From: Rhizobium rhizogenes NBRC 13257
Lineage (GTDB): Bacteria > Pseudomonadota > Alphaproteobacteria > Rhizobiales > Rhizobiaceae
Length of the DNA stretch: 64,000 nucleotides
NCBI RefSeq assembly: GCF_000696095.1
Contig: NZ_BAYX01000005.1
Location: forward strand, 124,001-188,000
Direction: 5' to 3'
Below are positions 17,652 through 26,997 of the stretch, piece by piece (positions within the stretch are counted from its first letter, which is position 1; the number at the start of each line of letters is the position of its first letter). A program made the translations under genes and the position numbers. The notes under the pieces were generated by a model. It did not search any database, was not told where the DNA came from, and saw only the letters and a program-made list of their open reading frames with translations.

Positions 17652-19189
17652 GCGAGACCTGGCACATCGGAAAGCATGAAACGCGCAGCAGACACGGTAT
17701 GGTCGCCTGCCAGAATTGGCGAGCGGCGAAAGCAGGGGCCGCCGTGCTGTCGGCGGGGGGCAACGCCGTCGATGCGGCAGTGACGACGGCGCTCGTTCTC
17801 AGCGTCGTCGAGCCCTGGCTTTCAGGTATCGGCGGCGGCGGCTTCATGGTGCGTGCCGACGCCGGTGGCGCGGTCGACGCTCTCGATTTCAACGTGATCT
17901 CGCCCGCCGCGATCAATCCCGCCGATTATCCGTTGGTTCCCGGCCGCGATGGCGACTGGTTCGATTGGCCATCGGTCGAGGGCGATCGCAATCTGATCGG
18001 CTACAGCTCGATCTGTGTGCCGGGCGCCATTGCCGGCTTTGCCGAAGCGCTCGTACGCTTCGGCACGATCTCCTGGGCCGATGCTCTCGCTCCGGCCATC
18101 GAGCAGGCGCATCGCGGCCTGCAGCTTGATTGGTATGCAGCGCTGGCGCTGGCGATCGACGGCGCCAATCTGGCGCAATTTCCGGCGGCCTCGGAACTGT
18201 TCCTGCACAATGGTCGCGCGCCACGGGTGCCGGAGGGCGGACGTACGGCCTTCCTGCCGATGAAGGCGAAGGCGAGGACGCTGGAGAGGCTGGCTGCAGC
18301 CGGCCCGCGCGATTTCTATGAGGGTGAGCTTGCCGATCAACTGATCAAGGGACTTGCAGACGGCGGTTCGGTGCTTTCGGAAAAGGATTTTTCCGGTTAC
18401 GCACCACGTTGGCTGGCGCCGTTGACGCAGGAATTCAGGGGCCTTGTCGTCCATGCCGTACCGGAGCTTTCGGGCGGCCCGACGCTCTGCGCGGCATTGT
18501 CCGAACTGGAGACTAGCCTGCCGGAGAATGATCCTTTCGGCGGGACTGCGGCTCTGGCCTTTGCCCGCGCAATCAGGCGCGCCAGCGAATATCGGCTCAA
18601 GAATCTCGGTCATGCGGCCGGCGAAAGCTGTACCAGCCATCTCAGCGTTGTCGATGCCGATGGCACCATGGTTTCACTCACGAACACGCTGCTGTCGCGC
18701 TTCGGTTCGAAAGTCTTGGTGCCGGAGACGGGCTTCGCCTTCAATAACGGCATGATGTGGTTTGACCCACGTCCGGGCCAGCCCAACTCCATCGCGCCCG
18801 CCAGCAAGCCGCTCGCTAATATGTCGCCGATCGTCGCGACGCGTGACGGCGTGCCGGAGCTGGCGCTGGGTGCGGCCGGCGGACGGCAGATCGTACCGGC
18901 CGTAACGCAGATCCTCAGCTATGTCGCAGCTTATGGCCTGTCGCTGGAGGATGCCTTCCTCAGCTCGCGCATTGACGCCAGCGGCACGACCATTCGTGTC
19001 AATCGCACAGCAGCATCCGATGTGGCACCGACCGTCGCATCCGAGTTCAACGTCGAAGTCATCGATGACACGCTCTACCCCGTCAATTTCGCTGTTCCTT
19101 CGGCGGTTCTCCGGCGTAGCGGCATCAATACCGGCATGGTTCACCCAAAGAACCCATGGGCTGCCGTTCGCGAGGCTGATCCCAGATGA
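17648..19189 (+). CDS. Gamma-glutamyltransferase family protein (Ntn hydrolase)
   Basis: A 513-residue gamma-glutamyltranspeptidase-like protein, somewhat short for the family. The proenzyme cleavage site and nucleophile threonine align at CTSHLSVVDADG (residue about 325), where canonical enzymes have TTH. Downstream are NNGMMWFDPRPG, the SMSP-like NMSPIVATRDG and GAAGGRQIVPAV, the oxyanion and substrate loop. No signal peptide is seen, so it probably acts in the cytoplasm on an imported gamma-glutamyl amide or glutathione-like conjugate. The ATPase genes follow with a 4-base overlap. Confidence 0.85.
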   Translation: MSETWHIGKHETRSRHGMVACQNWRAAKAGAAVLSAGGNAVDAAVTTALVLSVVEPWLSGIGGGGFMVRADAGGAVDALDFNVISPAAINPADYPLVPGRDGDWFDWPSVEGDRNLIGYSSICVPGAIAGFAEALVRFGTISWADALAPAIEQAHRGLQLDWYAALALAIDGANLAQFPAASELFLHNGRAPRVPEGGRTAFLPMKAKARTLERLAAAGPRDFYEGELADQLIKGLADGGSVLSEKDFSGYAPRWLAPLTQEFRGLVVHAVPELSGGPTLCAALSELETSLPENDPFGGTAALAFARAIRRASEYRLKNLGHAAGESCTSHLSVVDADGTMVSLTNTLLSRFGSKVLVPETGFAFNNGMMWFDPRPGQPNSIAPASKPLANMSPIVATRDGVPELALGAAGGRQIVPAVTQILSYVAAYGLSLEDAFLSSRIDASGTTIRVNRTAASDVAPTVASEFNVEVIDDTLYPVNFAVPSAVLRRSGINTGMVHPKNPWAAVREADPR

Positions 19190-20157
19190 CCGCTCCGGTC
19201 CTGATCGTCGAAGACCTGCATATCTCGATCGGTGGCAAGACTGTCGTCGATGGCGTCGGCTTTTCGGTTTCCGCTGGCGAGATTGTCACGCTGGTCGGCG
19301 AATCCGGTTGCGGCAAGTCGATGACGGCCTTTTCGGTCATGGGCCTGTTGCCGCGTGTCGCCGCGCGAAACAAAGGGTCGATCCGGCTGAACGGCAAGGA
19401 GCTGGCTGGTCTGGATAATGCCGCGATGAAGCGGTTGCGCGGCGACGAGATGGCGATGATCTTTCAGGAGCCGGTCGCCTCGCTCAATCCGCTGATGCCG
19501 ATCGGCAAGCAGATTGCCGAGAGCCTGATCGTTCATCGCGGGGTCAAGGGCAGGGAGGCACAGTGGCAGGCGATCGCCATGCTCGAAGAGGTCGGCATTC
19601 CCGAGCCGGCCATGCGCTTCCATCAGTTTCCCTTCGAACTCTCGGGCGGCATGTGCCAGCGCGCCATGATCGCCATGGCGCTGATCACCCGGCCGCGCCT
19701 GCTGATCGCGGACGAACCGACGACGGCGCTCGACGTGACGATCCAGGCGCAGATCCTGGAGCTCATGAAGCGGCTGCGCGCCGAAACCGGCACGGCGATC
19801 CTGCTGATCACCCACGACATGGGCGTTGTCGCCGATATAGCCGACCGCGTGGCGGTGATGTATGCCGGCCGGATTGTTGAGGAAGCATCGGTCGATGCTA
19901 TTTTTGAGGAACAGAGACATCCCTATACGCGGATGCTGCTATCGACCATTCCCAGGCTGGATGGCAAGGCGAAGGCGCTGTTGCCGACCATCAGCGGCAT
20001 GGTCCCGGATATCGGCGCCTGGCCGGAAGGCTGTCGGTTCTCGACGCGCTGTCCCTTGGCTGATGAGGACTGTCGGCAGACGCCACCGCTTGTGGCCGCA
20101 GGCGTGGACCGTCGCGCCGCCTGCTGGCATCAGGATCTGACGGGAGGGCTCGCATGA
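19186..20157 (+). CDS. Dpp-type ABC transporter ATPase (DppD-like), second system
   Basis: A 323-residue ATPase with Walker A (GESGCGKSM), Q-loop ([12 protein letters not shown]), signature ([15 protein letters not shown]), Walker B ([14 protein letters not shown]) and the C-terminal cysteine cluster ([14 protein letters not shown]). It is coupled by 4-base overlaps to the genes on both sides and pairs with the following DppF-like subunit. Confidence 0.9.
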   Translation: MTAPVLIVEDLHISIGGKTVVDGVGFSVSAGEIVTLVGESGCGKSMTAFSVMGLLPRVAARNKGSIRLNGKELAGLDNAAMKRLRGDEMAMIFQEPVASLNPLMPIGKQIAESLIVHRGVKGREAQWQAIAMLEEVGIPEPAMRFHQFPFELSGGMCQRAMIAMALITRPRLLIADEPTTALDVTIQAQILELMKRLRAETGTAILLITHDMGVVADIADRVAVMYAGRIVEEASVDAIFEEQRHPYTRMLLSTIPRLDGKAKALLPTISGMVPDIGAWPEGCRFSTRCPLADEDCRQTPPLVAAGVDRRAACWHQDLTGGLA

Positions 20158-21149
20158 CCGGGCCGCTTCTTTCGGTGCGCGACCTTCGCGTGCATTTCCC
20201 GATCCGTGGCGGCTTTCTCGGTCGTCCGGTCGGCTGGCTGAAGGCGGTCGATGGCGTCGATCTCGATATCGCACCGGGGGAAAGCCTGGCACTGGTCGGT
20301 GAATCAGGCTGTGGCAAGTCGACGCTCGGCGCCACGATCCTCGGGATGCAGAGCGCAACATCGGGCAGGATCATCTTCGAGGGCGAGGATGTGACGAGCG
20401 ACGCCTCGGTGCGTCGTGCCGATCTTTCGCGGGACATCCAGATCGTGTTCCAGGATCCGGTGTCTGCCCTCAATCCGAAGCTGACCATCGGCGAAAGCAT
20501 TGCCGAGCCGCTGATCATCCATGGCATCGGCACACGGGAGGAGCGCCGGCAACGGGTAGGGGAGTTGCTCGAACTCGTCGGGCTCAATCCTGGCCATGCC
20601 GACCGCAAGCCCAATGCCTTTTCCGGCGGCCAGCGTCAGCGCATCGTCATCGCCCGCGCCATTGCGCTACAGCCCAAGCTCCTCATTCTCGACGAACCGG
20701 TCTCGGCGCTTGATGTATCGATCCGTTCGCAGATACTGAACCTGCTCCTCGAATTGCAACAGCGCCTGGGCCTGTCCTATCTCTTCATCTCGCATGATCT
20801 TTCCGTGGTGCGCCACTTCGCCGATCGCGTCGCGGTGATGTATCTTGGCCGGATCGCGGAGACTGGATCGACGGCGGAGGTTTTTGCAAAGCCGGTTCAC
20901 CCCTATACGGAAGCGCTGCTCAGCGCCGTGCCGCTGCCCGATCCAAAGGCACAGCGTCGCCGGCAGCGCATCATTCTGCAAGGGGATCTGCCGAGCCCGG
21001 CCAATCCCCCAGCGGGTTGCCGCTTTTCGACCCGATGCCCCATTGCCGTGCCCATCTGCCGAACGGTCTCGCCTGAACTCGAAGCGCTTCAGCCGGGTGG
21101 CCATTCCGCAGCATGCCATGTGAGAGCGCCTGATTTCCTAAAGGAGTAG
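20154..21149 (+). CDS. Dpp-type ABC transporter ATPase (DppF-like), second system
   Basis: A 331-residue ATPase with Walker A (GESGCGKST), Q-loop (VFQDPVSALNPK), signature (FSGGQRQRIVIARAI), Walker B ([14 protein letters not shown]) and a cysteine-bearing C-terminal extension ([14 protein letters not shown]). Unlike the DppF-like subunit at 9542, this one is full length with its tail. The binding-protein gene begins right after its stop codon. Confidence 0.9.
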   Translation: MTGPLLSVRDLRVHFPIRGGFLGRPVGWLKAVDGVDLDIAPGESLALVGESGCGKSTLGATILGMQSATSGRIIFEGEDVTSDASVRRADLSRDIQIVFQDPVSALNPKLTIGESIAEPLIIHGIGTREERRQRVGELLELVGLNPGHADRKPNAFSGGQRQRIVIARAIALQPKLLILDEPVSALDVSIRSQILNLLLELQQRLGLSYLFISHDLSVVRHFADRVAVMYLGRIAETGSTAEVFAKPVHPYTEALLSAVPLPDPKAQRRRQRIILQGDLPSPANPPAGCRFSTRCPIAVPICRTVSPELEALQPGGHSAACHVRAPDFLKE

Positions 21150-22655
21150 ATGATGATGTTTCGCAAACTTCTTGTTTTAACGGCGGTCTTCGGACTCGCT
21201 CTTCTTCCGTCCACCATGTTGGCCCAGGCTGCTGAAAAGCAGCAGATCGTCGTGGATCTCGTCAACGAGCCGTCGACGCTCGATCCGCAGCGGCAATGGA
21301 ATCCGGACAGCTATTTCGTCTACCGCAATATTTTCGACAATCTCGTCACGCGCGACAATAGCGGCAAGATCGTTCCGGAAATTGCCACCTCCTGGAAGAC
21401 CCTGTCGGACACGAAGATCGTCTTCACCCTGCGCGCCGACGTCACCTTTCACGACGGCACGCCGCTGACGGCGGAAGATGTCGCCTTCAGCGTCAACCGC
21501 ATCATCGACCCGAAATTGGCGAGCCCGCAGCGCAGCCAGTTCGCCAAGATCGCGAAGGCTGAGGCCTCCGGCGAGCATGAGGTGACGCTGACGCTACAGA
21601 GCCCCTATCCGCCACTGCTTGCGCAGCTCACAAAGCTTTCCATCGTCCCGGAGCATGTGGTGCAAAAGGTCGGTGACCAGGCGTTCAATCTGGCACCTGT
21701 CGGCAGCGGCCCCTATAAGTTCGCCAAATGGGATCGCGGCGTTGCCGTGACGCTGGTTCGCAACGACAGCTATTGGGGCAGCAAAGGCCCGTTCGAGCAG
21801 GCAGTCTTCCGTGCTGTGCCTGACGCTTCGACCAGAGTTGCGGACTTGCAGGCCGGTGTGGCCGATTTTGCCCGTGCCCTGACGTCCGACCAGGCAGCGC
21901 AATTGTCGGGCTCGGAGACGGTCAAGGCCCTGCCGATACTGACGGAGAGAATGTCCTTCATCCGTATCAATCCGAACAAGCCGCCCTTCGACAATCTGAA
22001 GCTCCGCCAGGCGGTGGCCTACGCCATAGACAAAGCCGGCATCACACAGGGTATTCTCGGCGGCTTCGACAAGCCGGTGGCCCAGATGATGACACCGGCG
22101 CATTTCGGCTGGAGCGACAAGATTACCGGGCTTCCCTATGATCCGGATAAGGCAAAGGCCCTGATTGCCAGCGCCGGCAAGCCGCCGAAATTTCAGCTAA
22201 CCGTCGGCACCTTCTTCGACCAGCGCGTGGCCGAAGCCATATTGCAGGAATTGCAGGAAGTCGGCTTCGAGGTCGAGATTTCGCAGGTCGACACGCCGAC
22301 CTTCCTGCAGCTGGTTCAGAAAGGCCCGGTCGATGCTCCGACCTTGGCGATCAGCACCAATTCATGCGCCTGCCAGGATGCCGATGGCGTTATGAACTAC
22401 CTCTTCCACACCGGCAGCACCTGGGCGATCGTCGCCAAGCCGGAGATCGATACACTGCTGGACGATGCAGGCTCGTCGCTCGATCAGCAGAAGCGGTTGG
22501 CGGATTATGAAAAGATCAGCCAATCCATCGTGGATGACGTGCTTGCCGTACCGCTCTACCAGATGATTGCGATCTACGGCGCTGCAAAGCCGCTGAACTT
22601 CCAACCGACGCCGAATGAAAGCTTCTTCCTGAATCGAATGAGCTGGGCCGGATAA
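21150..22655 (+). CDS. Dpp-type ABC transporter substrate-binding protein (SBP family 5), second system
   Basis: A periplasmic receptor of up to 501 residues. Three consecutive ATG codons (21150, 21153, 21156) follow AAGGAG; spacing favours the second or third. The signal peptide runs through LLVLTAVFGLALLPSTMLAQA. Family-5 marks are EPSTLDPQRQWNPDS, DVTFHDGTPLTAEDVAFSV, VGSGPYKFAKW and LRQAVAYAIDKAGIT. The SCACQDADG segment adds two closely spaced cysteines that could form a disulfide. It is the last gene of its operon and is followed by a strong terminator. Confidence 0.9.
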   Translation: MMMFRKLLVLTAVFGLALLPSTMLAQAAEKQQIVVDLVNEPSTLDPQRQWNPDSYFVYRNIFDNLVTRDNSGKIVPEIATSWKTLSDTKIVFTLRADVTFHDGTPLTAEDVAFSVNRIIDPKLASPQRSQFAKIAKAEASGEHEVTLTLQSPYPPLLAQLTKLSIVPEHVVQKVGDQAFNLAPVGSGPYKFAKWDRGVAVTLVRNDSYWGSKGPFEQAVFRAVPDASTRVADLQAGVADFARALTSDQAAQLSGSETVKALPILTERMSFIRINPNKPPFDNLKLRQAVAYAIDKAGITQGILGGFDKPVAQMMTPAHFGWSDKITGLPYDPDKAKALIASAGKPPKFQLTVGTFFDQRVAEAILQELQEVGFEVEISQVDTPTFLQLVQKGPVDAPTLAISTNSCACQDADGVMNYLFHTGSTWAIVAKPEIDTLLDDAGSSLDQQKRLADYEKISQSIVDDVLAVPLYQMIAIYGAAKPLNFQPTPNESFFLNRMSWAG

Positions 22656-22675
22656 GTATCTATTATTTTATGCAG

Positions 22676-22705
22676 AACCCCGCCGGTGCGATCACCGGCG
22701 GGGTT
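22676..22705. terminator. Strong GC hairpin between convergent operons
   Basis: A perfect stem of 13 base pairs, with core CCCCGCCGGTG (22678-22688) and CACCGGCGGGG (22693-22703), closes a CGAT loop and is flanked by AA/TT. It lies 21 bases after the binding-protein stop and 16 bases beyond the end of the leftward RraA-like gene, so it probably terminates both operons. Confidence 0.85.
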
Positions 22706-22721
22706 TCGATTTATCGCCCGA

Positions 22722-23447
22722 TCAGCGGCCCTTCTGCTTTCGCCACTCGGCGAATTTGGCCTTGGGGGCGTCGCTGGTTGCCGGATAGAGACCGATGATG
22801 GTCGCGCCGTTCAGCACTTCCTCGGTGACGAAATCCTCGTAGGCGGTCATTTCGACCGTCTCGTCGGCAATCTCGTCGGCCAGATGGGCAGGGATGACGA
22901 TGACGCCCTCATTGTCGCCGACGAGGACATCGCCGGGAAAGACCGCGACATCGCCGCAGCCGATCGGGCCGTTGATTTCGATCGCCTGATGCAGCGTCAG
23001 GTTTGTTGGCGCGGAGGGGCGGTGATGATAGGCGGGGATATCGAGAGCGGCGATTTCCGGGCTGTCGCGAAAGCCGCCATCGGTAACGACACCGGCGACG
23101 CCGCGCACCTGCAGCCGCGAGATCAGGATCGAGCCGGCCGAGGCGGCGCGGGCATCCTTACGGCTGTCCATGACGAGGATCGCGCCCGGCGGGCATTTCT
23201 CGACAGCGGCGCGCTGCGGGTGCTCGGGATTGCGGAAAACTTCCAGCGTGTTCAGGTCTTCACGCGCCGGAATATAGCGCAGCGTGAAGGCCTGGCCGAC
23301 CATGTTCGCCTTCTTCGTCGATAAAGGATGCACATCCTGGATGAACTGGTTGCGCAAGCCCCGCTTGAAGAGCGCGGTGGCGATCGTCGGTGTGGCGACG
23401 CCCAACAGCTTGTTGCGTGTCTCGCTGCTCAGCACGTAATTGCTCAT
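22722..23447 (-). CDS. RraA / HMG-aldolase family protein
   Basis: A 241-residue protein of the RraA fold. The arginine-aspartate pair that binds substrate and metal in the class II pyruvate aldolases of this family is present (TDGGFRDS, R127-D128), as is the GDNEGVIVIPAHLADEI segment. RraA proper inhibits RNase E, but many relatives are HMG/CHA aldolases. Because it follows a sugar-acid dehydratase gene by 18 bases in an importer operon, cleavage of a 2-keto-3-deoxy acid is the more likely role. An enzymatic role is inference; a fumarylacetoacetase-like or regulatory function is not excluded. Confidence 0.8.
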   Translation of the reverse strand: MSNYVLSSETRNKLLGVATPTIATALFKRGLRNQFIQDVHPLSTKKANMVGQAFTLRYIPAREDLNTLEVFRNPEHPQRAAVEKCPPGAILVMDSRKDARAASAGSILISRLQVRGVAGVVTDGGFRDSPEIAALDIPAYHHRPSAPTNLTLHQAIEINGPIGCGDVAVFPGDVLVGDNEGVIVIPAHLADEIADETVEMTAYEDFVTEEVLNGATIIGLYPATSDAPKAKFAEWRKQKGR

Positions 23448-23465
23448 GAGATATATCCTTTGCGA

Positions 23466-25202
23466 TCAATAAATGTCGGGTTCGCCCGGCGTCGGGCCGA
23501 AACCGGGTTCCAGGAAATCGAAGTCGCAGCCGGTATCGGCCTGGGCGACATGGCGGTTGAACATCCAGCCGTAGCCGCGCCCGAATTTTTCAGCCGGCTT
23601 CACCCAAGCGTCGCGTCGCCGCTGCAATTCGTCCTCGTCCACAAGCATGTCGATGCGGCGTGCTTCGAGATCAAGCCGAATAATGTCTCCGTTCTTCAAT
23701 AGCGCCAATGGACCGCCGACGTGGGATTCCGGCGAGACATGCAGGATGCAAGCGCCGTAGCTTGTTCCGCTCATGCGGGCATCGGACAGACGCAGCATGT
23801 CGCGATGGCCTTGCTTCAGCAGTGCTTTCGGGATCGGCAGCATGCCCCATTCCGGCATGCCCGGGCCACCCTGCGGTCCGGCGCCGCGCAGCACCATGAC
23901 GTGATCGGGCGTGATGTCGAGATTTTCGTCGTCCACTGCCGCCTTCATCTCCGGATAGCTGTCGAACACCAATGCCGGTCCCTGATGTTTGTGGAAGCGT
24001 GGATCGCAGGCGGCGGGCTTGATGACCGCGCCCGTCGGCGCGAGATTGCCCTTCACGACGGCGAGCGAGCCTTCGTGATAGACCGGATTGTCGAGCGAAC
24101 GGATGACATCGTCATTGTAGCATTTGGCGCCTTCGAGCGTTTCGCCGAGGGTGACGCCCGACACCGTGAGGGCGGAGAGGTCGAGCTTCGAGGACAGCTT
24201 CACCATCAAGGCCCTGAGGCCGCCGGCATAATAGAAATCCTCCATGAGGTAGGTCTTACCGGTCGGCCGGATATTGGCAAGCACCGGCGTTGTGCGGCCG
24301 GCCTTGTCGAGATCGTCCAGCGTCAGGTCGACGCCGGCTCGGCGCGCCATCGCGATCAGGTGCACGACGGCATTGGTGGAACAGCCCGTCGCCATGGCGA
24401 CCGCGACAGCATTATTGAAGGCGGCTGCCGTGACGATCTTCGATGGAACGAGATCCTCCCAGACCATATCGACGATGCGGCGGCCAACGGCCGATGACAT
24501 GCGGATGTGGTTAGCATCCGGCGCCGGGATCGAGCTTGCGCCCGGCAGGGTAAGGCCCAATGCCTCGGCGATCGCCGTCATCGTGCTCGCCGTGCCCATG
24601 GTCATGCAATGGCCATAGGAGCGGGCGATGCCGGCTTCGACATCGACCCATTCCTTCTCGGTAATCGTGCCGGCGCGACGTTCGTCCCAGAATTTCCAGC
24701 CATCCGAGCCCGACCCCAGATATTCGCCGCGATAGTTGCCGCGCAGCATCGGCCCGGCCGGCAGGTAGATCATCGGCAGGCCCATGGAGAGCGCGCCCAT
24801 GACGAGGCCCGGCGTGGTCTTGTCGCATCCGCCCATCAGGACGGCCCCGTCGATCGGATGCGAGCGCAGCAGCTCCTCCGTCTCCATCGCCAGCATGTTG
24901 CGATAGAGCATGGTCGTCGGCTTAACATAGCTTTCCGATAGCGACAGCGCCGGCAGTTCGAGCGGGAAGCCACCGGCCTGAAAGACGCCGCGCTTCACGT
25001 CTTCGACGCGGTGCTTGAAGTGCGCGTGACAGGGGTTGGCGTCGGACCAGGTGTTGAGAATGGCGATGACGGGCTTTCCGGCCCATTCTTCCGGGGCATA
25101 GCCCATCTGCATGGTGCGCGAGCGATGCCCCGAGCTTCTGAGGTCGTCGGGGGCAAACCATCTGGCGCTGCGCAGTTCTGCCGGTTTCTTCTTGCTGCTC
25201 AT
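23466..25202 (-). CDS. IlvD/Edd family dehydratase, probable sugar-acid dehydratase
   Basis: A 578-residue iron-sulfur dehydratase. The three cysteines expected for a [2Fe-2S] cluster are C58 (SDANPCHAH), C126 (GGCDKTTP, with the lysine that is carbamylated in relatives) and C199 (SYGHCMTMGTAS). The serine base lies in SDARMSGTSYG. Overall length and text resemble L-arabinonate/pentonate dehydratases of rhizobia more than IlvD or phosphogluconate dehydratase. It would convert an aldonic acid to a 2-keto-3-deoxy acid. The exact sugar acid cannot be read. It lies downstream of the ABC importer genes on the minus strand, after a 55-base gap. Confidence 0.85.
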   Translation of the reverse strand: MSSKKKPAELRSARWFAPDDLRSSGHRSRTMQMGYAPEEWAGKPVIAILNTWSDANPCHAHFKHRVEDVKRGVFQAGGFPLELPALSLSESYVKPTTMLYRNMLAMETEELLRSHPIDGAVLMGGCDKTTPGLVMGALSMGLPMIYLPAGPMLRGNYRGEYLGSGSDGWKFWDERRAGTITEKEWVDVEAGIARSYGHCMTMGTASTMTAIAEALGLTLPGASSIPAPDANHIRMSSAVGRRIVDMVWEDLVPSKIVTAAAFNNAVAVAMATGCSTNAVVHLIAMARRAGVDLTLDDLDKAGRTTPVLANIRPTGKTYLMEDFYYAGGLRALMVKLSSKLDLSALTVSGVTLGETLEGAKCYNDDVIRSLDNPVYHEGSLAVVKGNLAPTGAVIKPAACDPRFHKHQGPALVFDSYPEMKAAVDDENLDITPDHVMVLRGAGPQGGPGMPEWGMLPIPKALLKQGHRDMLRLSDARMSGTSYGACILHVSPESHVGGPLALLKNGDIIRLDLEARRIDMLVDEDELQRRRDAWVKPAEKFGRGYGWMFNRHVAQADTGCDFDFLEPGFGPTPGEPDIY

Positions 25203-25257
25203 TGTAGTCCAGCCTTGTATTCAACGGTTGGTCGAAGAGATAAATCCGCGCGTCGGG

Positions 25258-26121
25258 TCATTCTTTCATGCCCCACTTCAGCAGGGTCCGGCGCTCGATT
25301 GTCTGGAACACCAGGTTCTCGACAATAAGCCCAATAACGATAACCGTCAGCAGGCCTGCGAAAACCGCGGGTATGTCGAGAAGGTTGCGGTTTTCAAAGA
25401 TGAACCATCCAAGTCCGCCCTGGCCGGAGGAGACGCCGAAGACGAGTTCGGCGGCGATCAGTGTGCGCCAGGAGAAGGCCCAGCCGATCTTCAACCCCGT
25501 CAGGATCGACGGAAAGGCGGCGGGGATCAGGATGCGGAACACATAGGAAAGCCCGGTCAGCCCATAATTCGCGCCGACCATGCGCAGCGTGCGCGACACG
25601 CCGAGAAAGCCGGCATGAGTGTTCAGCGCAACTGCCCAGAGCACGGAATGCACCAGCACGAAGACGAGGCTTGCCGGCCCCAGTCCGAACCAGATGAGGG
25701 CAAGCGGCAGCAGCGAGATCGCCGGCAGCGGATTGAACATCGCCGTCATGGTTTCGAGAAAATCGGTGCCGATGCGGGTGTTGATCGCCACGACGGTCAA
25801 AATGGCAGCCAGCACGGTCCCCGTCACATAGCCGGTTATCAGCACTTTCAGCGTCGTCCAAATGCGCTCGGGCAGAACGCCGTCCGCGAAGCGATCATAG
25901 AGCGCGCTCAGTGTGTCGCTGAGCGTCGGAAACAGCAGCGGATTGTCGAGGTGCTGCGCGTAGACTTCCCAGATGATGGCGAGAATTACGATCAGCAGCG
26001 ATTTGCGGAAGAAACTCGACTGCCAAAGGAGCTCAAGGGCGCCGAGCTTTTGTTCGACGGCGGCGATGTGGTTGGCGGAATCGGCCGCATCGGCTGCAAG
26101 AATGATCTGCGGTGCGCTCAT
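25258..26121 (-). CDS. ABC transporter permease, taurine/sulfonate (SsuC/TauC) type
   Basis: A 287-residue inner-membrane protein with about six membrane segments and the EAA loop of this subfamily (VSRTLRMVGANYGLTGLSYV, residues about 180-200), followed by LIPAAFPSILTGLKIGWAFSW and RTLIAAELVFG. It starts three bases after the ATPase stop in the minus-strand operon. The subfamily serves nitrate, sulfonates, aromatic acids, pyrimidine precursors and other small anions, so the fold does not give the substrate. Confidence 0.88.
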   Translation of the reverse strand: MSAPQIILAADAADSANHIAAVEQKLGALELLWQSSFFRKSLLIVILAIIWEVYAQHLDNPLLFPTLSDTLSALYDRFADGVLPERIWTTLKVLITGYVTGTVLAAILTVVAINTRIGTDFLETMTAMFNPLPAISLLPLALIWFGLGPASLVFVLVHSVLWAVALNTHAGFLGVSRTLRMVGANYGLTGLSYVFRILIPAAFPSILTGLKIGWAFSWRTLIAAELVFGVSSGQGGLGWFIFENRNLLDIPAVFAGLLTVIVIGLIVENLVFQTIERRTLLKWGMKE

Positions 26122-26124
26122 GAC

Positions 26125-26943
26125 CTATTCCCTATGTCCGGCTTCGGCAAACAGCATGTGATGAATTTCCTGCTCCAGCTTGGCGGCCGCTGCCGTATCG
26201 TTGCGGACGGATTCGACATTGCGAACCTCGGCCTTCACGCGGCCGGGATGCGGCGACAGTAACAGGACGCGGTTGGAGATCTTGATCGCCTCGGCGATCG
26301 AATGCGTGACGAAGATGACGGTGAAGCGCGTATCTTCCCAAAGTTGGAGAAGCTCGTCCTGCATCTGCCGGCGGGTCAGGGCGTCGAGTGCGGCAAAGGG
26401 CTCGTCCATCAGCAGGATATCGGGCTGCATGGCCATGCCGCGCGCAATCGCCACGCGCTGCTTCATGCCGCCTGAAAGCATGTGCGGATAGGTGTCTACG
26501 GCGCGGGTGAGCTTCACCTTGTCGATATAGTCGCGAGCGATCGCTTCGGCCTCGGCGCGAGGCAGGCGGCGCGCGGTCGTCAGCGGAAACATGACGTTTT
26601 CGAGGACGGTCTTCCAGGGCAACAGCTGGTCGAACTCCTGAAACACCATCATCCGGTCGGCGCCCGGCTTCTTGACCAGCTGCCCCTTGATCTCGATGCG
26701 GCCGCTCGTCGGCGTCAGATAACCGCCGATCGCCTTCAGCAAGGTCGATTTTCCGCAACCGGAGGGTCCGAGCAGCACGAAACGATCGGATGTCTCGACG
26801 GAAAAGCTGACGTCCTCGGTGGCGGTGATCAAAAGGTTGGGCGTCTTGTAGCGAAGCGTCACCTTGTCGACGTTCAAGAGCGGCGTACCGGCGATGGCCG
26901 TTTGGGTCGTTGTCGGATCGGCTGCGATTTTTGCCTGAAGCAT
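26125..26943 (-). CDS. ABC transporter ATP-binding protein, SsuB/TauB type
   Basis: A 272-residue ATPase. The start at 26943 is set by a GGAGGAG site; an in-frame start 36 bases further upstream has no comparable site. Motifs are Walker A (GPSGCGKST), Q-loop (MVFQEFDQLLPWKTV), signature (LSGGMKQRVAIARGM), Walker B (ILLMDEPFAALDALT) and the switch histidine (VTHSI). It partners the neighbouring SsuC-type permease and the NMT1-type receptor. Confidence 0.9.
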   Translation of the reverse strand: MLQAKIAADPTTTQTAIAGTPLLNVDKVTLRYKTPNLLITATEDVSFSVETSDRFVLLGPSGCGKSTLLKAIGGYLTPTSGRIEIKGQLVKKPGADRMMVFQEFDQLLPWKTVLENVMFPLTTARRLPRAEAEAIARDYIDKVKLTRAVDTYPHMLSGGMKQRVAIARGMAMQPDILLMDEPFAALDALTRRQMQDELLQLWEDTRFTVIFVTHSIAEAIKISNRVLLLSPHPGRVKAEVRNVESVRNDTAAAAKLEQEIHHMLFAEAGHRE

Positions 26944-26967
26944 GAAGGCTCCTCCAAGAATTGGATC

Positions 26968-26994
26968 AGGAGGCGGCATTCGCGCCGCCTTCCT
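26968..26994 (-). other. Intercistronic stem-loop after the binding-protein gene
   Basis: AGGAGGCGGC (26968-26977) pairs with GCCGCC-T-TCCT (26984-26994) with one bulged T and a six-base loop. On the transcribed minus strand it follows the stop of the binding-protein gene within four bases and precedes the ATPase gene. There is no U run. It probably protects the receptor mRNA from 3' decay. Confidence 0.55.
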
Positions 26995-26997
26995 GGA

